DNA of 64,000 nt from Paenisporosarcina macmurdoensis (GCF_042658845.1 NZ_JBHSRI010000038.1:1-64000); one strand, 5' to 3'. Shown: positions 44,203-53,373, numbered from the stretch's first letter. Numbers and translations are program-made. The notes: generated from the letters alone by a model not told the origin.

Positions 44203-44394
44203 TTAAATTTCATTGAGTGCCTGAGCAAATGACTGATTGGATACAGGACCAAAATGGTGCGGATTTCCTTTAAAGAATTTCTCTAGCATGTCTTCTTTTG
44301 CACAGACAACAGAGCATTGCTTCGCTTTCATGACTAAATTCATATAGGCGATAAAATAATCCGTTGATAAATTCCCTCCATTATTTACGACCAT
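44203..44394 (-). CDS. Small Cys-containing protein, 63 aa
   Basis: Follows the flavin monooxygenase by about 19 bp, in the same direction. MVVNNGGNLSTDYFIAYMNL then a Cys pair C27-x3-C31 (QCSVVC) and a helical C-terminus. No family recognised. ATG 44394 has RBS gagagg at proper distance; ATG 44400 abuts it. The gene context suggests a role with the monooxygenase. Confidence 0.6.
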   Translation of the reverse strand: MVVNNGGNLSTDYFIAYMNLVMKAKQCSVVCAKEDMLEKFFKGNPHHFGPVSNQSFAQALNEI

Positions 44395-44413
44395 AGCCAT
44401 CCCTCTCTTATTT

Positions 44414-45742
44414 TTAACAACAGCTACTTTTCCCACCAATGGTAGAACTACAAACGCCTGTTTCAGGTAAATCTAATTCAACCCGTTTGGCAGCTTCTTG
44501 ATCACCAATTAAATGAGCAACAATTGATCGAACTTGTTCATAGCCTGTTGCCATTAAAAAGGTAGGTGCACGTCCATAACTCTTCATGCACACAACATAA
44601 AAATTCTTTTCAGGTTGTCGAAGTTCAGCTTCGCCATGAGGTCGGACAGTGCCACAGCTATGGATGTTCGGATCAATGAGTGGTGCTAAAGCTGAAACAC
44701 TTTCTGTAGCAGGATCTAGATCCAGACGAATTTCTCGTAAAAAACTGAAATCAGGACGAGATCCAGTGTTCGCAATAATTTGATCGATATGGTGAATCGT
44801 TGCTTCTTCATGTTTTGAAGTACCTTGTATGGTTAAGGTGCCATCTTCTTCGATTACTTGATGTATGAGGAAGGGGGTATGGACTTGGATTACCCCACTA
44901 TCCACTAATTGGTGAATGCGCGATCCTAGTTGACCTCTTGCTGGAAGAGCGTCTAAAGCTTCGCCACCATATACTTCTTCCACTCTCTTTTTGCGAAGAA
45001 CCCAGACGATTTCGGTTCCTTCCAGGTTGGCTAATTCTAAAATAGTATTAATAGCAGAATGACCACCACCAACCACAGCCACGCGTTTATGTTCAAATGT
45101 TGAACGATCTTTGCCTTTAATGTCTGGAATACCATACGTTATACGAGATGATAATGATTTTTCTTGCTGTGTCCAAACATTGTCCGCGTTCACAGGATTC
45201 GGTTGTCCCCAAGTTCCCGTTGCATCTATAACTGCTTTAGCTTGAATACGTTCGGTTGAACCATCTGTTTCAACGTAGAGAATAAATGATTGTTCATCGC
45301 GGTTGGCATCCTTCATTTTATCTAAGCCTTGTTTACTAACCGCCACAACTTTAGCATTCAACTTGATGAATGGTTTGATTTGAGGCAAATCGGCTAATGG
45401 CATTAAGTAATCTTCAACTAGCTCTTTTCCGAAGGGCAATCGTTTCATGACGGGAGCTTTCCAGCCATTGTCTTCTAGAAGTTTTACTGCAACTTTATCG
45501 ACATTGTAGTTCCAAGTGGAAAATAACCGAACGTGGCCCCATTGCAAAATATTCATGCCAACAGAATGGCCAGATTCGATAATGACGAACTTTTCATTAG
45601 TAGCTGATAAATGTGCAGCCGCTGCCAAACCAATGGGTCCTGCTCCAATAATTGCGATTGGTAAGGTAGATGACTCTTGTTTTAAAGATGGTTCACAACA
45701 ATTCGTTGTTAAAATAGTAAAAGTCATTTTATTAGTGGTCAT
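44414..45742 (-). CDS. Flavin-dependent monooxygenase, ArsO-like, Cys-tipped
   Basis: 442 aa FAD/NAD(P)H oxidoreductase: FAD motif IIGAGPIGLAAAAHL (31-45), NADPH motif VVGGGHSAINTI and ATG motif IDATGTWGQP. Unusual are Cys pairs at both ends: C15-C16 (TTNCCEPS) and C431...C441-C442 (final residues). In arsenic resistance operons a putative flavin monooxygenase (ArsO) occurs; this resembles it, and the neighbouring regulator and ArsN-like gene fit. The substrate is not established. Confidence 0.8.
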   Translation of the reverse strand: MTTNKMTFTILTTNCCEPSLKQESSTLPIAIIGAGPIGLAAAAHLSATNEKFVIIESGHSVGMNILQWGHVRLFSTWNYNVDKVAVKLLEDNGWKAPVMKRLPFGKELVEDYLMPLADLPQIKPFIKLNAKVVAVSKQGLDKMKDANRDEQSFILYVETDGSTERIQAKAVIDATGTWGQPNPVNADNVWTQQEKSLSSRITYGIPDIKGKDRSTFEHKRVAVVGGGHSAINTILELANLEGTEIVWVLRKKRVEEVYGGEALDALPARGQLGSRIHQLVDSGVIQVHTPFLIHQVIEEDGTLTIQGTSKHEEATIHHIDQIIANTGSRPDFSFLREIRLDLDPATESVSALAPLIDPNIHSCGTVRPHGEAELRQPEKNFYVVCMKSYGRAPTFLMATGYEQVRSIVAHLIGDQEAAKRVELDLPETGVCSSTIGGKSSCC

Positions 45743-45812
45743 TTGACATCCTCATTCCTTTTATTTGTAAAATGCAAGTACATATTGATGAAATAAGCAA
45801 GATTTCTCTTGC

Positions 45813-46259
45813 TTATAGATAAGGTGTACAGCATACGCTTGATTTCGCCATAGCATTATTTAATAATTTAATGGAGCGCAATACAGTCTCTTGTTCAAAT
45901 TCATTCATATGTGAAAATATTTCATCTAAGTATGTGTTCATAGATGTTTCTATTGTGTGCGCTAGTTTTTGTCCTTCTTCAGTTAACGATAGGTTGTAAA
46001 AACGCTTATCGTCGAGAGAAGGGGACTTTGACACTAACTGCATCTTAATTAAAGTTTGTATTTGGCGACTAAATGTCGTAACATCAATCGCTAAAGTTTC
46101 CGCAATTTGTTGCATCGTAGGGCTGTGTTGTTTGCCAATTTCATATAAAATATGGCTATGCACGGTTGAAATTTCTATACCATCAGCAGTACAACAGTTT
46201 TTATTCAATAGACCGAAGCGGCGAGTTAAAGTTTGAAAAAGATCACGTTTGTTTTCCAT
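45813..46259 (-). CDS. MarR-family regulator with paired cysteines
   Basis: 148 aa winged-helix MarR protein (HTH SPTMQQIAETLAIDVTTFSRQIQTL; wing SPSLDDKRFYNLSLTEEG). Two vicinal Cys pairs, C22-C23 near the N-terminus and C143-C144 in the last helix, are atypical for MarR and look like a thiol sensor for trivalent arsenic, metals or oxidants. It precedes the monooxygenase in the same direction and diverges from the acetyltransferase, so both could be its targets. Confidence 0.85.
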   Translation of the reverse strand: MENKRDLFQTLTRRFGLLNKNCCTADGIEISTVHSHILYEIGKQHSPTMQQIAETLAIDVTTFSRQIQTLIKMQLVSKSPSLDDKRFYNLSLTEEGQKLAHTIETSMNTYLDEIFSHMNEFEQETVLRSIKLLNNAMAKSSVCCTPYL

Positions 46260-46346
46260 GTTTCACCTCTTTAATCTATTTATACGCTTGTTGATTGCAA
46301 AATGCAACTACTTTGATAAAAAATTATAAAAGAACGGAGCTTGAAC

Positions 46347-46895
46347 ATGGAAATAAATATTCGACGCATGACAAAGTCAGATTGGTCTCAAGTGAAAGCC
46401 ATTTATGAAGAAGGCATTACATCAAAAAATGCTACATTTGAAACACATGCACCAACATATGAGAAATGGATGGATGCAGCTCATCCAAATTGTCATTTGG
46501 TTGCAGAAGAAGATAATCAAGTGTTGGCATGGGCGAAAGTGCTCTTTACATCTGCACGCCCTGTCTATGCTGGCGTAGGAGAAGTCAGCATCTATGTGCA
46601 TCCAAGTGCGAAAGGCAAAGGAGTTGGTAGTAAATTGCTTCAAGAACTCATTGCTGTATCTGAGCACCAAGGATTTTGGACATTAAAAGCAGTTATTTTT
46701 CCTGAAAATGTAGCGAGTATTAATTTACATAAGAAATGTGGATTTCGCATCGTTGGTACGCATGAGAAGATGGGGAAAATGGATGGGATCTGGCGAGACA
46801 ATGTCGTAATGGAAAGACGTAGTGATACTGTCGGTGTTGATGAAAATTCCAGAACGAAGCGGAAGTCGAGGTTCCTGTCCTTATTTTTCGAGTGA
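46347..46895 (+). CDS. GNAT acetyltransferase, PAT/ArsN-like
   Basis: 182 aa. Close in pattern to phosphinothricin/arsinothricin N-acetyltransferases: IRRMTKSDWSQVKAIYEEGI, NATFETHAPTYEKW, VSIYVHPSAKGKGVGSKLL and ENVASINLHKKCGFRIVGTHEKMGKM, WRDNVVMERR. Such enzymes detoxify glutamine-analogue antibiotics, including arsinothricin (ArsN1). Divergent from the MarR gene. The last ~25 residues (after MERRSD) look appended and run to the edge of repeat R2. Confidence 0.82.
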   Translation: MEINIRRMTKSDWSQVKAIYEEGITSKNATFETHAPTYEKWMDAAHPNCHLVAEEDNQVLAWAKVLFTSARPVYAGVGEVSIYVHPSAKGKGVGSKLLQELIAVSEHQGFWTLKAVIFPENVASINLHKKCGFRIVGTHEKMGKMDGIWRDNVVMERRSDTVGVDENSRTKRKSRFLSLFFE

Positions 46896-46900
46896 ATTTT

Positions 46901-46987
46901 TTGTTTATCATACATTTGCGCTAGCCGAACGTGCCCCAATAGCCTGAAACTATGAAACCCAATAAATTGTTGGCTAATAAGCATGCT
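46901..46987 (+). repeat. Dispersed repeat R2, copy 1
   Basis: ttgtttatcatacatttgcg ctagccg... through ctaataagcatgct; recurs at 49291-49373 with about 70% identity. It follows the GNAT stop codon closely. Confidence 0.65.
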
Positions 46988-47044
46988 AAACGCAAATGTA
47001 CTCTTTCGTTTGCTCTTCAATATCAACGCATTCTTTAATATAGC

Positions 47045-47416
47045 TTATTTATTAATCCATTCTAAAAATTCTAGTCGATTACCAAAAGGGTCGTTCACAT
47101 AAAAACGTTTAGCACCCGGTAATCGATCATCTGGCTGAATGGATACACCTTTTTCAGTTAGTTGGGAGCCGAGTGCGTCGATATCAGAAACTTCAAAAGC
47201 AGGATGAGCCTTTTTAGCCGGGGTGAAGGGTTCTTCGATGCCTACATGAATGTGAATATGTCCATTTGAAAACCATACGCCACCATTTTTCTTTAGTTCA
47301 TGTGGTTTTTCGACTTCTTCCAAAGAAAGGACGTCTTGAAAAAATGCTCGAGCTTTATCTTCGCCACCAATTGGTGCTGCTAGTTGAATATGATCAATTC
47401 GTTTAATTACCATCAT
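47045..47416 (-). CDS. VOC/glyoxalase-family protein
   Basis: 123 aa single vicinal-oxygen-chelate domain: IDHIQLAAPIGGEDKARAFFQDVLSL and RFYVNDPFGNRLEFLEW. Metal ligands likely from His9, His57 region and Glu near the end. Overlaps the upstream MFS gene by 14 bp, implying translational coupling. Substrate unknown. Confidence 0.82.
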   Translation of the reverse strand: MMVIKRIDHIQLAAPIGGEDKARAFFQDVLSLEEVEKPHELKKNGGVWFSNGHIHIHVGIEEPFTPAKKAHPAFEVSDIDALGSQLTEKGVSIQPDDRLPGAKRFYVNDPFGNRLEFLEWINK

Positions 47417-48584
47417 GGTCAGTTTCCAGCCTCTCTTGTTTAACTAAGGGTAGTAAAAATAGAGCACCGACAAATACTAGGAAACCTGCACCTGAAAGTG
47501 CCCACGTATAACTTTCTGTTTCTGCAGTTAAAACTCCTGCAATGGAAGGTCCAATCATTTGTCCAAGTGCATAGATGGTGGTCATAATCGCGATCACTCG
47601 TGCACTACCAAGCGGATTTTTATTGCGGGCGAATGCAGTAGCAAGTGTGGTAACGCCCATAAAGGTAGCGCCAAACAACATGGCACTTACATAAAAACTG
47701 GTAGAAGAAGTTGAAATGGCAGGCAATGCAATACCGACTGCTTGAATCATTAGTAAAACCATGAGTGACAACATGTACCCATATTTATTCCCAAAGTATG
47801 CCCATAGGACACATGAAGGGATGGCTGTTAATCCAACTAATACCCAAACACTTGTGGCATTTCCGCTAAAAGCTGGTGTCTGTTCTGCGATTGCGACAAT
47901 AAATGTACCGGTAACGATGTAACCTAAACCCTCTAGTCCATAGGATGCGAGTAACCAAGGAAGCCATTTGGGATTTTTCGTTGTTTTTATATGTAGTGGT
48001 GATGGCGTGACTATTTGTGAAGAATCATCTTCTTTAACGGTTAAAAACACAATGATACTTAATAAACCTGCTAAACAGGCAAGTCCAATCCAAGCACCTT
48101 CATAGTGAAAGTTCTCTATTAATAGAGGAACGAGTAACCCCGATATAAAAATTCCAAGACCAACTCCACCATACATAACACCTACCCACCCGAGTTTCCG
48201 TTGCTTTGCCAGTTGATCGAGAATTAAACTCGAAGCTAACACGAAAACGAAAGCACTAGTTATACCCGACAAGAAGCGCCACACCATCCAGGATGTATGG
48301 CTATATGTAAGACCCATCAATAACGTTAATACAATACTACTGATTATACTAATGCGTAAGAAAATAGCACGATTCCTTTTTAAAGGAACAATACTTGCGA
48401 TAATCGCACCAACCAAGTAACCTGCATAATTACTAGAGGCCAAGAACCCGGCAAAGCGTGTTGAAAATCCAGCTTCTTGCTGCATAAAAGGTAAGATAGG
48501 CGTGTAAGCAAAACGCCCAATACTCATGGCGATAAAAAGAGCGAAAACGCCACCGATGACGAGTGTATATGGATTTTTAGACAA
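47403..48584 (-). CDS. MFS transporter, YbfB/YjiJ family
   Basis: 393 aa, about 12 membrane helices. The N-terminus GGVFALFIAMSIGRFAYTPILPFMQQEAGFS is characteristic of the YbfB/YjiJ family of uncharacterised exporters. Coupled to the VOC gene; RBS gggggaa upstream. Confidence 0.87.
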   Translation of the reverse strand: MSKNPYTLVIGGVFALFIAMSIGRFAYTPILPFMQQEAGFSTRFAGFLASSNYAGYLVGAIIASIVPLKRNRAIFLRISIISSIVLTLLMGLTYSHTSWMVWRFLSGITSAFVFVLASSLILDQLAKQRKLGWVGVMYGGVGLGIFISGLLVPLLIENFHYEGAWIGLACLAGLLSIIVFLTVKEDDSSQIVTPSPLHIKTTKNPKWLPWLLASYGLEGLGYIVTGTFIVAIAEQTPAFSGNATSVWVLVGLTAIPSCVLWAYFGNKYGYMLSLMVLLMIQAVGIALPAISTSSTSFYVSAMLFGATFMGVTTLATAFARNKNPLGSARVIAIMTTIYALGQMIGPSIAGVLTAETESYTWALSGAGFLVFVGALFLLPLVKQERLETDHDGN

Positions 48585-48709
48585 GGCGATTCCCCCTATA
48601 ATTCTCTTTCTCTATCATACGCCTTTGACATGAAATTTGAAAAGAAGGTTTGATTTTCGTGATAAAGGAAATAGATAGGAAAGCGAAAAGAACATTGGAG
48701 GAACTACAA

Positions 48710-49228
48710 ATGAATGAGAAACAAATTAAACAATTAAAAGATCAACTCACTCAAGACTTAAAAGATGTAAAAGGTCGACTTCATGTCGACACCCATTTAG
48801 AAACAACGGAGCTATCTAATTACGATAATCATCCAGCTGATAATGCCACGGACTTAACAGATCAAAACACAGAAATGGCTATCGAACATCATAAAGAAGA
48901 AGAAGTTGAACAAATTGAAGACGCCTTACTAGCGATTGAAAATGGAACTTACGGAGTTTGTGCAATTTGCGGTGAAGACATTCCGTTCGAACGCTTGGAA
49001 GCTTTACCTTTTGCGCAAACATGTATTGAACATGCTAATCATGATGTAGACTCAGATAGTCGACCTACTGAGGAAGCCATTCTTGGCTCTTCTACTGAAC
49101 ATCCACTTAAAGATGAAGGTGGAGTTCGAGATTTCAATGATAGTTTTGAAGAAGTTGAAGATTTTGGTTCGTCTGACTCTCCTCAAGATGCGGATAGAGG
49201 CGACCAAAAAAACTTTTATAAAAAATGA
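48710..49228 (+). CDS. DksA/TraR-type zinc-finger protein, YteA-like
   Basis: 172 aa. N-terminal coiled coil (about 1-75) with KGRLHVDTHLETTELSNYDNHPADNATDL, then the finger C-x2-C...C-x2-H (CAICGEDIPFERLEALPFAQTCIEH), followed by an acidic tail. This is the YteA/YocK layout of spore-formers, not the E. coli DksA one. ATG 48710 follows TTGGAGGA. Confidence 0.87.
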   Translation: MNEKQIKQLKDQLTQDLKDVKGRLHVDTHLETTELSNYDNHPADNATDLTDQNTEMAIEHHKEEEVEQIEDALLAIENGTYGVCAICGEDIPFERLEALPFAQTCIEHANHDVDSDSRPTEEAILGSSTEHPLKDEGGVRDFNDSFEEVEDFGSSDSPQDADRGDQKNFYKK

Positions 49229-49235
49229 ACTTGTA

Positions 49236-49269
49236 AACGGTGATTCCCATGTGGAGTCTCCGTTTTTTT
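49236..49269 (+). terminator. Terminator after the DksA-like gene
   Basis: Imperfect stem acggtgattcc / ggagtctccgt followed by T-run. Confidence 0.75.
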
Positions 49270-49290
49270 ATTTATTGTTAAACGATACTT

Positions 49291-49373
49291 TTGTTTATCC
49301 TAGATTTGCGCTAGCCGCAAGTTCCACACGAGACTACAAGTATGGAAACCAAATAAATGTGGTTCTCATGCTT
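49291..49373 (+). repeat. Dispersed repeat R2, copy 2
   Basis: Second copy of the 46901-46987 element (ttgtttatcctagatttgcg ctagccg ... ctcatgctt), running directly into the R1-type variable-stem module. Confidence 0.65.
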
Positions 49374-49382
49374 CAAAGATCT

Positions 49383-49452
49383 GCTCCTGCGGTTACTCGT
49401 CGCAAAGAATACGACCAAACTACCTTTGGTCGTATTCTTTCTTGCGGCATGA
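49383..49452 (+). repeat. Variable-stem module of repeat R1 (copy E)
   Basis: Flank gctcctgcggttactcgtcg, then a perfect 16-bp stem (49404-49419 with 49425-49440, loop ctacc), then cttgcggcatga. The flanks equal those of the insertion in copy B (reverse complement of 12070-12130), but the stem sequence differs. Confidence 0.75.
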
Positions 49453-49459
49453 TAGGCGC

Positions 49460-49992
49460 ATTAATTTTGACCAATAACCAATAACCAATAACAAGTCTTC
49501 AGTTTGTAAGTATAGTTATATACACTTAAATTAAATTTTGCTCAGCGTCTGCCATTTTTATCTTGAAAATTAAAGGAGCAGGAAGAGGCAGAAATAGTAT
49601 CTTCTGCCGAACATCTACTTAAAGAGACCTTCAATTCTGTAGTAAACCAAACCCGAATTTTTGGATTCCAGGTTGCAAGGGAGCGAAGGACGCAAACCCG
49701 CCGCAGGATAATCTAAAAAAAGAGGTGGGCGAGTGACGCAGTCACAAGCCCGTTCTCTTTATTCTTTTGATTATTGTGCAGCAGGAAAAGCGTCCAAAGC
49801 GAACTTGAAATATTTCACCCTCAGTTTATGGAATCAAAGTTTTGGGTGTTAAACTATAACAGTTGTATATCGTGACTATGCACTATACATGTATTGGGGC
49901 TTACCTAAATGGTGATAACCAGTCCTCACTTTTTAATTAAATGCAGACAAATTTTGTGTTTTAGAAAAGATTAATCATTGGGAGGATTTTAG
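49460..49992. other. Gene-free stretch with hairpins
   Basis: No convincing gene in about 530 bp. A GC-rich block at about 49660-49765 contains ggttgcaagggagcgaagga and a hairpin gggc-ga-gtgac / gtcac-aa-gccc (49728-49752) with tandem G-A-type internal loop. Its character is repeat-like. Confidence 0.5.
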
Positions 49993-50496
49993 ATGAAACT
50001 AGTGAAGCCGTCACTTGAGTGGAAGGAACAACATGAAAATTATATGGAGGAGTGGGGACTTGATCGAATGGTCCCTAGCAGCATGGATTTATCAGGATTT
50101 CATACATATGAAGAATTTTTAGTTGCCTTGGAGGATCGGGCGACAGGAAAAGAACCGTGGGTGCCAAGTTCACATTATTTTCTTGTGAATAATGTGAATC
50201 AAATAGTGGGCATGATTGATATACGTCATGAATTAAATGAATATTTGCGGACAATTGGGGGGCATATCGGATATGGAATTAGACCTTCTGACCGTCACAA
50301 AGGCTATGCGAGCAATTTATTAAAAGAAGCTCTTACCAAATGTAAAGAACTTCAGATTAGTCAAGTGCTAATAACATGTGACGAAGATAATATCGGTTCT
50401 ACTAAAGTCATCCTAAATAACGGGGGCATAGAAGACGATGTATTTATTACGGAAGAGGGACAAATGAAAAGAAGGTTTTGGATAACTTTACAATAA
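49993..50496 (+). CDS. GNAT acetyltransferase
   Basis: 167 aa; acetyl-CoA site GIRPSDRHKGYASNLLKEAL, upstream strand HYFLVNNVNQIVGMIDIRHELNEYLR, end GSTKVILNNGGI. Resembles the YafP/YesJ-like group. Substrate unknown. RBS gggagga, 7 nt. Confidence 0.85.
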   Translation: MKLVKPSLEWKEQHENYMEEWGLDRMVPSSMDLSGFHTYEEFLVALEDRATGKEPWVPSSHYFLVNNVNQIVGMIDIRHELNEYLRTIGGHIGYGIRPSDRHKGYASNLLKEALTKCKELQISQVLITCDEDNIGSTKVILNNGGIEDDVFITEEGQMKRRFWITLQ

Positions 50497-50874
50497 AGTG
50501 ATACATATTTTGAACGTGAATAACAAAATACTTTTTGAAGACTTAACCGATAATTTATATTTATCTATTATAGGGAAATTACTTTCCTTGTGATACAATT
50601 AGCCTATATGGTAGTTATAGATACCCCGTAAAATGGCTTTTTATTACTATAAATGCAGTTTTTATAAATAACGGCAACATAATAAGCAGAAAAACATCAA
50701 AAAAGCTGTTGGAAATGGTAAAAAAATGTTTTCAATCTAGAATTTATCAGTTACACTATTAATTATAAGAAAATTCGGATTAGTTAATTATTTTACCGCG
50801 ATAATAATCGGTTATATACGATTTTTAAGAGATCCCTCACATACTTGTCCAATTCGATAGAGAGGAGCGGATTC

Positions 50875-51981
50875 ATGAATCAATTAATAGAATCTATTGG
50901 GTCGAAAGAAATGCTTAATAAAGAAACAAGTGAAACAATGTATAAGCAAATAATCGAATATTCCGTTGAAACTATTATCATTCATTTAGACCATGAAATC
51001 CTCTATATTAACCAAGCGGGTGCGGACTTTTTAAAAGGGCTAAAAGAAGAAATAATTGGCGGCGACATATTATCTGTCTTTCATGAAGATGAAAAAGACT
51101 TGATTCTTGAACGAATTATGCAAGGAATGAATGGGAAAACAGCAACTCAATCACTAGAACAAACCATCACACGGTTTGACGGCAGTCATGTAAATGTCGA
51201 ACTATATTGTCACCCTGTTCAATTTGGAAATAAAAAAGCCATTCAAACTGTTTTACGTGATATTACGATACGAAAAGAAACGGAGAAAATGTTGCAAGAT
51301 CGCCAAAAGTTAGCGTCTATTGGACAAATTGCTGCAGGCATTGCTCATGAAGTGAAAAATCCACTTACGTCTGTAAAAGGATTTTTACAATTATTAAAGG
51401 AAACGAATGCACATCCGTATTTATTTACGATGGAAAGTGAATTAGAGAAAGCAATTGACACATTGCAAAACTTGCTTCAAGTATCTAAACCGAATCTTCA
51501 CGATGAACCCATTATCGAAATTGATGTATGCAAAGAACTGAACTCTCTCATGTTATTATTCCAGGACAAGTTATACAACATAAAGATAATAATGGATATT
51601 CGAGATTGTGATAAACATATTTTTGGTAAAAAGAATTTATATTTGAAAGCGTTTTTCAACTTAATGAAAAATGCGATAGAAGCAATGCCATCCCAAGGAA
51701 TACTCAGGATTGAACATTACTTTCAAGATGAATATGTGCATGTGAAAATCAGCGATACCGGGGTAGGCATTCCTAAAGAGAAAATGAATTTACTTGGAAC
51801 ACCGTTTTTTTCTAGTAAAACTGATGGAACAGGATTGGGCTTAACTCAAGTTTTCACAACCATTAATGATCATAATGGCCAAATTTCTGTACACAGTGTA
51901 GTTAACCAAGGCACAACATTCCACTTGAAATTACCTCAACTTCCTAGTAGATGTAAAGCAACAAGTAGATGCGTCGATTAG
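50875..51981 (+). CDS. PAS histidine kinase, sporulation-kinase-like (first of pair)
   Basis: 368 aa soluble kinase: PAS at about 22-135 (ending TVLRDITIRKETE), HisKA with phospho-acceptor His158 (IAHEVKNPLTSVKGFLQLLKE) and HATPase_c with NLMKNAIEAMP, DTGVGIPKE and GTGLGLTQV. The H-box is that of KinA/KinB/KinC/KinE kinases feeding the Spo0F phosphorelay. No response regulator is adjacent, as usual for such orphan kinases. RBS gagaggag. Upstream 50497-50874 is AT-rich with nothing recognised. Confidence 0.9.
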   Translation: MNQLIESIGSKEMLNKETSETMYKQIIEYSVETIIIHLDHEILYINQAGADFLKGLKEEIIGGDILSVFHEDEKDLILERIMQGMNGKTATQSLEQTITRFDGSHVNVELYCHPVQFGNKKAIQTVLRDITIRKETEKMLQDRQKLASIGQIAAGIAHEVKNPLTSVKGFLQLLKETNAHPYLFTMESELEKAIDTLQNLLQVSKPNLHDEPIIEIDVCKELNSLMLLFQDKLYNIKIIMDIRDCDKHIFGKKNLYLKAFFNLMKNAIEAMPSQGILRIEHYFQDEYVHVKISDTGVGIPKEKMNLLGTPFFSSKTDGTGLGLTQVFTTINDHNGQISVHSVVNQGTTFHLKLPQLPSRCKATSRCVD

Positions 51982-52123
51982 CTTGTTTGAGTGAGGTAGC
52001 AATAGTGAAGGTATCCACGAGCTAGCTATTTTGCTTTTATCAAAAAGGCCATCAATATTTCCTTTCCTAGGCATGATGTGATTGAAACAATGCCCCTCGG
52101 GTTGCTTTAATAGTATTCCAAAT

Positions 52124-52151
52124 GCCGTTCTAGGGTAGAACGGTTTTTTAC
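52124..52151 (+). terminator. Terminator between the two kinases
   Basis: Stem ccgttcta / tagaacgg and T-run; the two kinase genes are thus probably separate transcription units. Confidence 0.8.
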
Positions 52152-52180
52152 TACTTCCTTCAATAGAAAGGAGACGAATT

Positions 52181-53254
52181 ATGAATCAAGTGTTAGAGTC
52201 TTTGAAATCCAAAGATATGATTCAAAATGAAATGATGTATAGAGAAATAGTAGAGTATTCTGTTGAGACGATTTTTATCCATGTTGATCATGAAATTTTA
52301 TATATTAATCAAGCGGGTTCAGATTTTCTAAAAGGATCTAAAAAAGACATTATTGGTGCAGATCCGTTGTGTATTATTCAAGATGTTTTTAAACCAATGA
52401 TTGTAGAACGTTTTAGAAAAGCAATGTTAGCTTCAGGTCCAATTGAGGTGATTGAACAAACGATAGCGCGGTTAGATGGATCCTATGTAGATGTAGAATT
52501 TTATTGCCATCCTGTTCAATTCGGAGGGCGGAAAGCTATTCAAACGGGTCTGCGAGATATTACTGAACGTAAAAATACGGAGAGACAATTAAATGAACGA
52601 GAAAAATTAGCTTCTATTGGACAAATGGCAGTTGGGATTGCTCATGAAGTCAAAAACCCATTAACTTCTGTGAAGGGATTTTTACAACTAGTTAAAGAGA
52701 CGAATACGCACCCCTATTTACAAGCAATGGAATCAGAACTTGAAAAAGCTATTGATACATTACAAAATTTATTGCAAGTTTCTAAGCCGAATTTGTACGA
52801 AGAGCCAATGATTGAAATCGACCTGTGCAAAGAACTGTCATCCCTTATATTTTTATTTCAAGATAAATTATACAACACTGAAATTGAAATGGATTTACGT
52901 AATTCAGATCAAATGATCGTAGGAAAGAAAAATTTGTTTTTAAAAGCGTTTTTTAATTTGATTAAGAATGCTTTAGAAGCTATGCCTGAGAAAGGCAAGA
53001 TTAGAATCGAACATTATTTTCAGAATGACTGTATTCATGTGAAAATAAGTGATAATGGCATTGGGATTCCAAAAGATAAAATCGATTGTTTAGGTACCCC
53101 TTTTTACTCAAGTAAAGGTGAAGGAACGGGTCTTGGTCTTACTCAAGTATTCACGACTGTACGTGAGTATGGTGGAACCGTACAAGTTCAAAGTGAGTTG
53201 GGAATCGGCACAACTTTTCTAGTTCAATTACCTCTCCACCCAACTATTGGTTAA
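52181..53254 (+). CDS. PAS histidine kinase, sporulation-kinase-like (second of pair)
   Basis: 357 aa paralogue of the preceding kinase, colinear along its whole length: PAS domain, His155 in GIAHEVKNPLTSVKGFLQLVKE, N-box NLIKNALEAMP, G-boxes DNGIGIPKD and GTGLGLTQV. The kinase half is nearly identical, while the PAS half differs more, consistent with duplication and divergence of the sensing part. RBS aaaggaga. Confidence 0.9.
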   Translation: MNQVLESLKSKDMIQNEMMYREIVEYSVETIFIHVDHEILYINQAGSDFLKGSKKDIIGADPLCIIQDVFKPMIVERFRKAMLASGPIEVIEQTIARLDGSYVDVEFYCHPVQFGGRKAIQTGLRDITERKNTERQLNEREKLASIGQMAVGIAHEVKNPLTSVKGFLQLVKETNTHPYLQAMESELEKAIDTLQNLLQVSKPNLYEEPMIEIDLCKELSSLIFLFQDKLYNTEIEMDLRNSDQMIVGKKNLFLKAFFNLIKNALEAMPEKGKIRIEHYFQNDCIHVKISDNGIGIPKDKIDCLGTPFYSSKGEGTGLGLTQVFTTVREYGGTVQVQSELGIGTTFLVQLPLHPTIG

Positions 53255-53332
53255 ATGTGCATCCAGTTGCCAAACTTAATTATTGAAAATGTCCATTCAG
53301 AGTTTGTGAAGAGGGCATTTTTTATTGAATAA

Positions 53333-53365
53333 AAAAGCACCAATCTATAAAAGACTGGTGCGAAT
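53333..53365 (-). terminator. Terminator after the SDR gene (bidirectional)
   Basis: Stem gcaccaatct / agactggtgc with one G-U; T-run on the minus strand and a shorter one on plus, between convergent genes. Confidence 0.8.
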
Positions 53366-53373
53366 AGAGTAGA

